From positions 208,272 to 272,271 of the forward strand of contig NZ_JAFBEP010000002.1 of NCBI RefSeq assembly GCF_016908775.1: a stretch of DNA of 64,000 nucleotides, in the 5' to 3' direction. The notes below the pieces were generated by a model that saw nothing but the letters and a program-made list of their open reading frames with translations, did no database searches and was not told the DNA's origin. This DNA comes from Defluviitalea raffinosedens. Its GTDB lineage: Bacteria > Bacillota > Clostridia > Lachnospirales > Defluviitaleaceae. Numbering within the stretch: the stretch's first letter is position 1; each line of letters begins with the position of its first letter. The position numbers and the translations under genes are program-made. Below, one piece after another: positions 41,185-49,972 of the stretch.

Positions 41185-42251
41185 TATATATTTCTCCCTA
41201 CTAAAGATTTTATATAATTTATAAAAGGTACAGGATTTTTGATACTCAAGATTCCTTCTTTAGCCACTATAATATTACCCAACATTTTTAAAGCTTTGCC
41301 CAATTTGCCTTTTTTTATTAACGCAAGCACTGCCAGAAAAGCTTGTGGGCAATAATACATTTTCCTATTCAGTTTATATGGAATCACTGTTTCATCAATC
41401 ACTTTATGGGTATTATCCAAAATACGTATATAATTTTTAAAGAAATCAGACTCTGCTACAAATAATAAAGGCATGCTTCCCCAATACCTTGGATTAATTT
41501 CTATGAGATAATCGCCTTTAAATTCTACCATGGCATAACCTGTCCACTTTAATGCTTTTAAAATCTTGTAGGCATTTGAAACCAATTCTTTATTATATCT
41601 GGAAACGCAAATGGCACTGGGGCCTCCTGCAACAGGATATTCCAAAAGCCGCTCATGCATGATATAGTCCACCAAATTGGACTCTTGATCTAAAAGCATA
41701 GAAACTCCAAATCCACTACCTGTAACATACTCCTGAACCAGGATATTTTCTTGATCATTTCCCATGGCTTTTACTGCTTGTTCATACTCTGTGTCGTTAT
41801 GAACGATCTTATATCTTTGCTGTGGCTTTAAATTAGTGTTTTCAGAATTATTCAGTTTAACCACCAAAGGATATTCTTTAGCATTGTTTTTAGGTGCCTT
41901 TACATTTAAGTCATATGCCAATTCCATAAGCCATTTCTTATTGGTGATTTTTACAACGTTCTCCTGGTTTGGTATGATGTATTTGATCTCTGGTTTTATT
42001 TCATCTACTGCTTCAATAATTCGCGGGTTCCCTACAATCAAATAATCTTCTTGGTTAAAATGTGCAAAAACTTTCTGTAAATCTTCTTTAACACTTTCTT
42101 TAGAAATCTCGTAAACAGTTTTTAAACGATTGCTGATTACTTTAGCATTCTTAAAATTTATGCCATGTACCTCATAACCTTCTTTAATCAAATACTCGAC
42201 CAAAGGTACCGTCATTCTCTTATCTATATTATCAATTAATATTCTTTGCAT
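41184..42251 (-). CDS. ATP-grasp protein, carboxylate-amine ligase type
   Basis: 355 residues. The N-terminal pre-ATP-grasp segment (MQRILIDNIDKRMTVPLVEYLI) is followed by the ATP-grasp fold with YPLVVKLNNSENTN (ATP-binding Lys), NILVQEYVTGSGFGVSML and metal-binding YLIEINPRYWGSM. It ligates a carboxylate to an amine or thiol; substrate unknown. First gene of a three-gene operon with a PHP protein and a polysaccharide deacetylase, suggesting cell-surface modification. Confidence 0.87.
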   Translation of the reverse strand: MQRILIDNIDKRMTVPLVEYLIKEGYEVHGINFKNAKVISNRLKTVYEISKESVKEDLQKVFAHFNQEDYLIVGNPRIIEAVDEIKPEIKYIIPNQENVVKITNKKWLMELAYDLNVKAPKNNAKEYPLVVKLNNSENTNLKPQQRYKIVHNDTEYEQAVKAMGNDQENILVQEYVTGSGFGVSMLLDQESNLVDYIMHERLLEYPVAGGPSAICVSRYNKELVSNAYKILKALKWTGYAMVEFKGDYLIEINPRYWGSMPLLFVAESDFFKNYIRILDNTHKVIDETVIPYKLNRKMYYCPQAFLAVLALIKKGKLGKALKMLGNIIVAKEGILSIKNPVPFINYIKSLVGRNI

Positions 42252-42413
42252 AATTCCTCCAAAAACTTAAGATCATTAGAGTATTCTTGATATTTTAACA
42301 AAATAATCAAACAGATACATTATACTATATGTATTTTACCCATACAAGCTTACCACATTGTTGCAAAATGGGAAAGCCGTAAATATAAAGTTTTATGCTG
42401 AAACATGAAAGTT

Positions 42414-42442
42414 GTATAGGAAACCCCAAGGATTTCCTATAC
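42414..42442. terminator. Hairpin between sigH and the ATP-grasp operon
   Basis: GTATAGGAAA / TTTCCTATAC 10-bp stem, 9-nt loop. No strong T tract; may be structural. Confidence 0.45.
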
Positions 42443-42445
42443 AAT

Positions 42446-42470
42446 AAAAAAGCATCAGCGAAACTGATAC
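42446..42470 (-). terminator. Terminator of sigH
   Basis: GTATCAG / CTGATGC with a 5-nt loop and six T on the minus strand. Confidence 0.8.
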
Positions 42471-42487
42471 TTTAGGCAATAATTATT

Positions 42488-43129
42488 CTATTCCGATAAA
42501 AATTTTTCTAATTTTTTCTTCACCCTTTGGAGTGCATTATCAATAGATTTAATGTCACGTCCCATTTCGTTTGCAATCTCATAGTAAGGCTTTCCCTGGA
42601 GATAAAGGGACAATACTTGGCACTCTAAACTGCTTAAAACTTCTCCCATACGCTGTTCTATAAAAGCTAAATTTTCCTGTCCGATCAAGAGTTCTTCCGG
42701 ATTGGCAGCTTTGCCCCCAATAATAACATCCATAAGGGTTGTCCGTTCACTTTCCTCATCAAAAACCGGTTTGTGGAGGGAAATATATGAATTTAATGGC
42801 ATATGCTTTTGACGGGTTGCCGCTTTAATAGCAGTGATGATTTGACGGGTTATACATAATTCTGCGAAAGCACGAAAAGATGAGATTTTTTCTTCCTGAT
42901 AATCTCTGATGGCTTTATAGAGTCCAATCATACCTTCTTGAATTATGTCTTCACGGTCGGCGCCGATTAAGAAATATGTTCTGGCTTTTGCACGAACAAA
43001 ATTCTTATATTTATTAATCAAATAATCTAACGCATCTGTATCTCCTACTTTTATCAATTCAACAATCGCTTCATCATCCATTTCGTCATACGGTAGTATT
43101 TTGGTTTTTTCTTCAAAATTTAAGCTCAT
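42488..43129 (-). CDS. sigH: RNA polymerase sigma-H factor (Spo0H)
   Basis: Start at ATG 43127-43129 behind GGAGGGG, giving 213 residues, the family length. Region 2 is present (YLINKYKNFVRAKARTYFL, REDIIQEGMIGLYKAIRDY, the core-binding and -10 recognition parts) and region 4 is LSSLECQVLSLYLQGKPYYEI with KSIDNALQRVKKKL. Sigma-H drives the switch to sporulation and competence in Firmicutes. Its presence supports a spore-forming host. Confidence 0.95.
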   Translation of the reverse strand: MSLNFEEKTKILPYDEMDDEAIVELIKVGDTDALDYLINKYKNFVRAKARTYFLIGADREDIIQEGMIGLYKAIRDYQEEKISSFRAFAELCITRQIITAIKAATRQKHMPLNSYISLHKPVFDEESERTTLMDVIIGGKAANPEELLIGQENLAFIEQRMGEVLSSLECQVLSLYLQGKPYYEIANEMGRDIKSIDNALQRVKKKLEKFLSE

Positions 43130-43324
43130 TGTACCCCTCCCCAACTTTCTCATATGTATTTTTTAATCTCCGATGTGTTTTCTACTTCTATTGAATAATA
43201 TCGGATTTCAGTACTATCCTCCACTATTCACCAAAACATCTCCCCTTGTGCTGTGTATTATTCTGAATTTATTGATAATCTCCCAATAAACGGATTTTGC
43301 GACTCCTTTAGATCATAATAAATA

Positions 43325-43353
43325 AGTATATCATAAATAATTCAATTTGTTAA
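43325..43353 (-). promoter_or_regulatory. Sigma-A promoter of sigH
   Basis: TTAACA (43348-43353), 17-bp spacer, TATACT (43325-43330). The leader is about 190 nt. Nothing else is seen between 43130 and 43447. Confidence 0.7.
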
Positions 43354-43447
43354 GCTTTTTTGTAAATATTAACCATTTCATTTACTCATAACTCTGTATG
43401 AAAGATGACATTTAAAAATCTTAAAAATTTTAAACCATTTATATGTC

Positions 43448-43491
43448 ATAAAAGAAAGTATCGATGCATATGCATCGATACTTTCTTTTAT
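43448..43491. terminator. Perfect 44-bp palindrome, bidirectional terminator-like
   Basis: A perfect inverted repeat with no loop, centred at 43469/43470 (arm AAAGAAAGTATCGATGCAT). It lies 17 bp after the dehydrogenase gene and has T runs on both ends. Confidence 0.75.
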
Positions 43492-43507
43492 CAGTTCTAA
43501 TAGAGAA

Positions 43508-44545
43508 TCAACCGATTTTGATAACAGCTTTTACAACATCCTGTTTATTATTAATAACATATTGAAAAGCTTCAGGAGTAAGTTCAAAATCAAATTCATG
43601 GGTTACAATGCCGGAAACATCTATAAGGCCTTGTGCAACTGCTTGTATTGCAGTTGGATAAATGTTTCTGTAACGGAACACTGATTTTATTTCTGCTTCT
43701 TTTGCAAGGATCTTTGCAAAATTATATTCGATAATATCTTCAGGTGCCATACCAACTAAAACAACTGTTCCGCCAGTTTTTACAAGATATGCTGTTTGCT
43801 GAATCGTTACTTTAGAACCAGCTGTTTCGATTACCACATCTGCTCCTTTAGGATTGATTTTGCTGTAAGCTTCAATTGTATCTTCATTAGATGCATTAAT
43901 GACACGAGTTGCTCCTAATCTCATCGCATAATCCAAACGTTTTTGCAATACGTCTACTACAGTAATATCAGTTGCCCCATAAGCTTTGCAAGCAAGTAAG
44001 GTGACAAGGCCAATACAACCTGCTCCTAAAATCACTACAGAATCTCCTAATTTTACATTTCCTTGAGCGGCTGCATGCATACCTACTGCCAAAGGTTCAA
44101 TTAATGCACCTTCTTTAGTTGTTATATGATCAGGGAGTTTGAAAGCCATATTTTCAGGATATGCAATATAATTTTCCAAACAGCCGTGATATGGAGGAGT
44201 TGCTAAAAATTCTACATCAGGACATAAATTGTACTTTCCTGTTTTACAAAATTCACATTGTCCGCAAGTTTGACCTGGCTCAAGGGCTACTTTGTCTCCA
44301 ACTTTCAGGGTTTTTACGTTTTTTCCTACTTCAACAACTGTACCTGCACATTCATGGCCTAAAATAAAATCTCCTTCTACTACAAAATCTCCGATTTTTC
44401 CATGTTCTAAATAGTGAACGTCTGAACCACAAATGCCAACATATTCAAGTTTGATCAATACTTCTGTATCTTTAATCTTAGGCATCTCGATTTCTCGCAT
44501 TTCCATCTTGTTTAAATCGGTCATAAAGAAAGCTTTGTTCTGCAT
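43508..44545 (-). CDS. Zinc-dependent polyol dehydrogenase (sorbitol/xylitol type)
   Basis: 345 residues of the medium-chain alcohol dehydrogenase family. Catalytic zinc ligands are in GICGSDVHYLEHG and GHECAG; the structural zinc motif is GQTCGQCEFCKTGKYNLC. The Rossmann fold is VVILGAGCIGLVTLLACKAYG. It most resembles L-iditol/sorbitol or xylitol dehydrogenase (gutB-like) and would oxidise the alcohol after uptake. It lies 28 bp after the sugar-binding protein gene of the ribose-type transporter, so it is probably the final gene of that operon. Confidence 0.93.
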   Translation of the reverse strand: MQNKAFFMTDLNKMEMREIEMPKIKDTEVLIKLEYVGICGSDVHYLEHGKIGDFVVEGDFILGHECAGTVVEVGKNVKTLKVGDKVALEPGQTCGQCEFCKTGKYNLCPDVEFLATPPYHGCLENYIAYPENMAFKLPDHITTKEGALIEPLAVGMHAAAQGNVKLGDSVVILGAGCIGLVTLLACKAYGATDITVVDVLQKRLDYAMRLGATRVINASNEDTIEAYSKINPKGADVVIETAGSKVTIQQTAYLVKTGGTVVLVGMAPEDIIEYNFAKILAKEAEIKSVFRYRNIYPTAIQAVAQGLIDVSGIVTHEFDFELTPEAFQYVINNKQDVVKAVIKIG

Positions 44546-44573
44546 ACTATTTTCCTCCCTCAGCTCTTGTTTC

Positions 44574-45611
44574 TTATTCGGTAATTAGTCCACGTTCTTT
44601 GTACATTTGGATATATTCATCAACATTATCTTTAGTAATAATGGGTGAACCGATATCTGTGTCAATTTGCTTTTCCTCTCCTGTCAATAATTTATGAACC
44701 GTATCCAAGATCAGTTCTGACAATTCAATAGCAGATTGCAGACAAGTAGCAGTCATTTTGCCTTCCTTGATCAATAATAAAGCTTCTGCAGTGCCGTCTA
44801 CACCATAAACAAGTGTATTTTCAAATTCTGGTTTACCAGCAATTACTTCTAAAGCTCCTGCTGCCATATTGTCATTCATTGAAATAATTGCATCGATTTT
44901 TCCATGAGCAATTACCCAGTCTTCCATAAGTGCCATTGCTTCGTCTTTATTCCAGTTAGCAAAATCTTCTGCAACAATTTGGACATCAGGTCGTTTATCG
45001 AAGAATTCTATTTGCCATGCTTTTCTTCTTTCATCTGCATGGAAGTTACCTGATGGTCCCTTAAGAACAACTACTTTTGCGTTTTGTGGTATTTGCTCTA
45101 ATGCAAGTTGCGCGTTTACCGCTGCTTGTTTGTATGGATCCGCATCTACAGAAGATGATCCTTCTATTCCGTCAATTCTTGCATTTGTCGTGATGGCTAT
45201 GATACCATTTTGAACGACCTTTTCAACATAAGGTCTTTGTGCCTCTCCGTTGTTAGGTTGCACGATAATTGCATCATATTTGCTGGCAATCGCATTTTCG
45301 ATCGCTGTATTTTCCTTTTCATCATCTGCCTGTCCATCAAAAACGTCTAATGTAATATCATCATATTCTTCTGCTTCTGCCATGATTTCATTTGCCAGCC
45401 AAGCTGCGAAAGAGTCAGACTGTGCTCTGGCAATATAAGCTACTCTGTAAGTCTTTTTGCTGCCTTCATTAGATGAAGCTTCTGAAGCGTTCGTGCTGCT
45501 GCCAGCGCTGCTTGTACTGCTGTTACTGTTACTTGTGCTGCCACACCCCATTAATAGAGACATTGTCATCATTACACTTAAGCCCATTGCTATTAGTCGT
45601 CTTTTCTTCAT
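44574..45611 (-). CDS. Sugar-binding lipoprotein of a ribose-type ABC transporter
   Basis: 345 residues. Lipobox SLLMGCGS followed by a serine/asparagine-rich linker. The mature domain is Periplas_BP_4: TYRVAYIARAQSDSFAAWLA, YDAIIVQPNNGEAQ and AIISMNDNMAAGALEVI. It delivers a pentose, hexose or polyol to the RbsC/RbsA-like components upstream. Substrate not determined; the neighbouring polyol dehydrogenase suggests a sugar alcohol. Confidence 0.93.
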   Translation of the reverse strand: MKKRRLIAMGLSVMMTMSLLMGCGSTSNSNSSTSSAGSSTNASEASSNEGSKKTYRVAYIARAQSDSFAAWLANEIMAEAEEYDDITLDVFDGQADDEKENTAIENAIASKYDAIIVQPNNGEAQRPYVEKVVQNGIIAITTNARIDGIEGSSSVDADPYKQAAVNAQLALEQIPQNAKVVVLKGPSGNFHADERRKAWQIEFFDKRPDVQIVAEDFANWNKDEAMALMEDWVIAHGKIDAIISMNDNMAAGALEVIAGKPEFENTLVYGVDGTAEALLLIKEGKMTATCLQSAIELSELILDTVHKLLTGEEKQIDTDIGSPIITKDNVDEYIQMYKERGLITE

Positions 45612-45633
45612 AACACCTTTCCCCTTTCATTTA

Positions 45634-46638
45634 TTAATTGGTATTTAAATTTAATTGCTTCTCTTGCTTTTCTTCAACCAAAATCAGTTTTGAAGTCTTT
45701 TTAGATTTTGATCGAATATCCCAGATTACAGCCAAAGCTATAATTGCGCCTTTTACAATCTGTTGTACATATGAATCTACTCCTGTAAGATTCATGATAT
45801 TATTAAGACAGCCGATAATGAATGATCCTGCCAGAGTTCCCATTGTTGTTCCAACTCCACCGGAAAAGCTGGTTCCCCCCACAATTGCTGCTGTTAATCC
45901 TTCCATTTCATATCCTACTGCACCGTTTGGTAATCCTGCATTTACACGAGACATAAAGAGAACTCCGGCAATACCAACTAAAATACCATTGATCATAAAC
46001 ACCTTATATTTTGCTAATTTTACTTTAATTCCTGAAGCAATCGCTGCTTCTTCATTCCCACCAATGGCATATAGAGAACGTCCAAGGGCTGTATGCCTGA
46101 GCAGGTAGTAAATGATCACTGTAATAACTATCAGGAATATAATCGGAATTGGAATACCCAAGATATCTCCTTGTCCAAATACTACATAATCTCCTAATTG
46201 CAATATGTTTTGTCCTTTTGTGTACAAAAGTGCTGCTCCTCTGGCCACTGTCGACATTGCGAGTGTTGCAATAAAAGGTGGGGCATTAAAATGAGTAATC
46301 ATCCCTGCATTAATTAAATTGCAAACAACTGCAACAAGTATTGCTATAAGAAATGCTGCTGCTAGTGAACCAGTCGCCTTATATAGACTAACTGATAACA
46401 CTCCCGATAATGCCAGAACAGAACCTGCGGATAAGTCTAACATTCCACTGATGATTAAAATCATTTCTCCATAGGCTAAAATAGTTCCTACTGCCAGTTG
46501 TCTGGCAACATTGATCAGATTGTTTTTGGTTAAAAAGTTCCCATTAAGAACACTGCAAATGATGAACATTAAAATAAGAACAATGAAAATTGAATATTTT
46601 TCCATGATCTTATTTTTCTTTAAGAAGCTTTCTTTCAT
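45634..46638 (-). CDS. ABC transporter permease, RbsC-like
   Basis: 334 residues with about eight or nine helices. The cytoplasmic EAA-like loop appears around GRSLYAIGGNEEAAIASGIKV, standard for ribose/xylose/galactose permeases. It forms a homodimer channel. Spacing to both neighbours is ~22 bp. Confidence 0.93.
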   Translation of the reverse strand: MKESFLKKNKIMEKYSIFIVLILMFIICSVLNGNFLTKNNLINVARQLAVGTILAYGEMILIISGMLDLSAGSVLALSGVLSVSLYKATGSLAAAFLIAILVAVVCNLINAGMITHFNAPPFIATLAMSTVARGAALLYTKGQNILQLGDYVVFGQGDILGIPIPIIFLIVITVIIYYLLRHTALGRSLYAIGGNEEAAIASGIKVKLAKYKVFMINGILVGIAGVLFMSRVNAGLPNGAVGYEMEGLTAAIVGGTSFSGGVGTTMGTLAGSFIIGCLNNIMNLTGVDSYVQQIVKGAIIALAVIWDIRSKSKKTSKLILVEEKQEKQLNLNTN

Positions 46639-46661
46639 TTTCTTCCCCCCATTTCTCCAGT

Positions 46662-48146
46662 CTACGTTGCATACTTCATGATCTTTTCCTGCGTAAATTC
46701 ATCTCTTTGTAATTCCCCGGTAATTCTTCCTTTGTTCATGACATAAATTCTGTCGCACATACCGATGAGTTCAGGAAGCTCTGAAGAAACCATAATGACA
46801 CTCTTTCCTTGTTTCGCCATCTCCGTCATCAACTTATAAATTTCAAATTTTGCTCCTACGTCAACTCCTCTCGTGGGTTCATCTAATATGAGTATGTCTG
46901 GCTCTAATATCATCCATTTAGCCAATAGTACCTTTTGCTGATTTCCTCCACTTAAGGATTGTATAGTTGTTTCCAGGCTGGGAGTCTTAACACTCATTTT
47001 TTGAAAATAGCGGCTTACCATTTCTTTTTCCTGTTTTGCATGCCAATGCCCCCCATAGAAAAACTTTTTCAAACTGGAAATACTGGCATTTTCCATAACA
47101 CTTCTCACAGGAATAATACCGTACCTTCGCCTGTCTTCAGAAAGCATGACCATTTTATTGGCTATGCTGTCATGGACACTTTGAATTTTTACTTCTTCAC
47201 CATGAATTTTTACTTTTCCTGATGTGATTGGATCTAAACCAAATAACGAACGCATTACTTCGGTTCGGCCTGCTCCCACCAATCCTGCAAAGCCAACAAT
47301 CTCTCCTTTTTTTACATGGAAAGTAATATCTTTAAAAATACCTTTACTGTATAGGTTCTCTACTTCTAAAATGGTTTCTCCTATTGGACATTCTTCTTTG
47401 GGGTAAACATTGGTTATTTTTCTGCCTACCATTAAAGCGATGACTTCATCCATTGTAAAATCTTTTGCTGAACGACTGTCTACTACTGTTCCATCACGAA
47501 AAACAGTAATATCATCAGCTATGTGGAATACTTCATCTAATTTGTGAGAAATATAAATGATGCTGACGCCCTTTTCCTTTAACATTGCAATCTTTTCAAA
47601 TAGTTTTTCTACTTCTCTTTGAGTAATCGATGACGTAGGCTCATCCATAACGATAATACTTGCATTATTTGAAACTGCTTTAATAATTTCCAGCATTTGA
47701 ATATCCGATACTGTTAAGGTTTTGAGTTTTTGATCCGGCTCATAAGGCAAACCCTCATCTTGTAAAAATTTAAGCGTATCTCTTCTGAGTTTCTTCCAAT
47801 CCACTTTTCCAAATCTATTTACGGGTAGTCTGCCTAAAAACAGGTTTTCTTCCACGGACATCTCCGGAACATAATTCAATTCCTGGGCGATCATTGCAAT
47901 TCCGTAGCTTGCCGCTTGAATGGGATTTTGTATTTTTACCGGCTTTTCATCAATGAAAATTTGTCCTGCATCTGGTTTATAAATGCCATTGATAATTTTC
48001 ATTAATGTTGATTTTCCTGCTCCATTCTCTCCACATAAAGCATGAACAGTTCCTTTCCTTACAACGAAATCTATCTTGTTTAAAGCTTTTACTCCTGGAA
48101 AGGACTTTTCAATATTTGAAACTCTAAGCTTAATTTCCTGACTCAT
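46662..48146 (-). CDS. Sugar ABC transporter ATPase with two ABC domains, RbsA-like
   Basis: 494 residues. First domain has Walker A GENGAGKSTLMK and Walker B IIVMDEPTSSI; the second has GLVGAGRTEVMRSLFG, LSGGNQQKVLLAKWM and ILILDEPTRGVDVG. The layout is as in RbsA/MglA/XylG. First gene of the transporter operon; AAGGGGGGGG lies ahead of the start. ATATCACTGATAT at 48232-48244 is an inverted repeat that could be an operator. Confidence 0.95.
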   Translation of the reverse strand: MSQEIKLRVSNIEKSFPGVKALNKIDFVVRKGTVHALCGENGAGKSTLMKIINGIYKPDAGQIFIDEKPVKIQNPIQAASYGIAMIAQELNYVPEMSVEENLFLGRLPVNRFGKVDWKKLRRDTLKFLQDEGLPYEPDQKLKTLTVSDIQMLEIIKAVSNNASIIVMDEPTSSITQREVEKLFEKIAMLKEKGVSIIYISHKLDEVFHIADDITVFRDGTVVDSRSAKDFTMDEVIALMVGRKITNVYPKEECPIGETILEVENLYSKGIFKDITFHVKKGEIVGFAGLVGAGRTEVMRSLFGLDPITSGKVKIHGEEVKIQSVHDSIANKMVMLSEDRRRYGIIPVRSVMENASISSLKKFFYGGHWHAKQEKEMVSRYFQKMSVKTPSLETTIQSLSGGNQQKVLLAKWMILEPDILILDEPTRGVDVGAKFEIYKLMTEMAKQGKSVIMVSSELPELIGMCDRIYVMNKGRITGELQRDEFTQEKIMKYAT

Positions 48147-48333
48147 ATTTCCCCCCCCTTTGAAAGTTTTTTACTTCCAATTACCTTTGCAAGATTGATT
48201 GTGTAATAAATATAACAAACTCTATTGTTTTATATCAGTGATATCCTTTAGAAGTTTTTATACAATTTTGCTGTGAATTTTTTATCAATTTTGAAATTAG
48301 TACATTTTTGTTTTCCATTAGTATTTTTTTGCG

Positions 48334-48358
48334 AAAAAAAATCCTCCTATGGAGGATT
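48334..48358 (-). terminator. Terminator of the sensor/regulator operon
   Basis: ATCCTCC / GGAGGAT stem with a 3-nt loop, followed by eight T on the minus strand, just after the AraC-type domain. Confidence 0.9.
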
Positions 48359-48372
48359 AGTGAATCGCTATA

Positions 48373-49972
48373 TTATTTTAAGTTTCTTCTGTATTCCGTA
48401 ACCGTCATGCCTACAATTTTTTTAAAGGTTTTGCTGAAATATTGCTGGTCCGAAAATCCGACTAAATCGTAAATCTGGCTTACTGTATTGTTGGTATCCC
48501 TTAAATACTCTTTTGCTTTTTCAATTCTTTTTTTATTAATATAAGACACAAAATTCGTTCCTTCTTCCTTTTTAAAAAGATAAGATAAATAATACTTTGA
48601 TAAACCTACATAATCAGCCATATCTTCCAGAGTGATTTTTTCCTGATAATGCTCATCGATATAGTCTTTCACTTTTTGTATTAAATAAACTGAGTTTTTC
48701 TGTTCCTGATACTTCTAATCTTTCTAAAATTTCTTTTGAAAAGTCTCTCATAATTTGAAGCAATGAACTCATATGATTTGTATTTAAACTGTATTTTGGA
48801 TACTCGTAAATTTTTTCTCCTTCGTCTTGAGCAAGGCAAAATTCAAAACGTTCTATGATATCTCCCAGCATATGGGATATATATAATTTCCCATCCATTG
48901 AAGGAATATTATTTGTCTTTAACTCATTGATTAATTTCAATAATATTTCATCGATCTTTTCGAGATCAGATTCTTCTATAGAATGAATCCAATCTTTCTT
49001 ATATTCTTGACTAAAGGCAGTTCTGACATTTTTTCCTTTTGGATGATAAACTTTAGAAGTGATCATTTCACCGGGATTGCAGTAGAATAAATAATCGATT
49101 GCTTTATAAAACCAATCAATTTCTGCTCTTAATACCAATGCCTTAGAATAAATATCAGTACAAACTCCAGTCACTGCAATGTTAAAATATTGCTCTACAG
49201 ATTTTTTTATAAACTCAAAAAGAAGCTTAATATCTCTTTCATGAATTTTTTCTTTTGCTAAAAAACAAGTAATCGAATTCCCAAAAGGCTTAATTAAGTA
49301 AATCCATTTTTCTTCTTCCAGTTTATTTATCATCAATTCATGACAAGCAAGGATCATGCTTTTAATTTGCTCTTGAGAATATGCTCCTTCATGCAGACTT
49401 ATACTAAAATCTAATTGGAAACAGCAATAATTCCATCCTTCAATAGGTATATTAAGATTTGAAAAATCCTTAATCACATCTTCTTCTGACTTTTCAATGC
49501 TTAAAAACCTTCCAAGAGCTAACTCTTCTTTTTTAATATCTACTTGTATATGTGATTCTTCTTTTTTGCCTTCCCGGTCTAATTTTTCTTTTATTCTTTT
49601 AAGCGTGGCAACCAGATCATCTTCTTCCAGCTCTGCCTTTAATATATAGTCAGATGCCTGAAACTTCAAAGCTTCCCTCGCATAATCGAATTCATCATAA
49701 CAAGTTAAAACTATTACCTGAGTATCTTTATTCGTTTCTTTTATCTTTCTTGTAAGCCATAATCCATCTTTTTTAGGCATTTTGATATCTGTAATAACCA
49801 AATCCGGTTTTAAAGTTAAAAATTTATTAAAAGCATCTTCTCCATTACCCGATTCCCCAATAATTTCAAATTCGTAGGCATTCCAATCTATCATAGATTT
49901 TAGCCCTATTCTAACAATCATTTCATCATCAACAATAAGCACTTTATACATTTTAGTCCCCCCAAAAGACAT
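48373..49972 (-). pseudogene. YesN-type response regulator, frameshifted near 48710
   Basis: The 5' part (48653-49972) encodes a receiver domain (KVLIVDDEMIVRIGLKSMIDW, phosphoacceptor in LVITDIKMPKKDG, YILKAELEEDD) and a long middle region. The 3' part (48373-48672 in another frame) is an AraC-type DNA-binding domain (DMADYVGLSKYYLSYLFKKEEG and FSDQQYFSKTFKKIVGMT). The frames join if one A is restored at about 48709-48712, giving a ~530-residue YesN-like protein as in intact relatives. As read, the product has no DNA-binding domain. It overlaps the kinase gene by one base. Confidence 0.85.
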
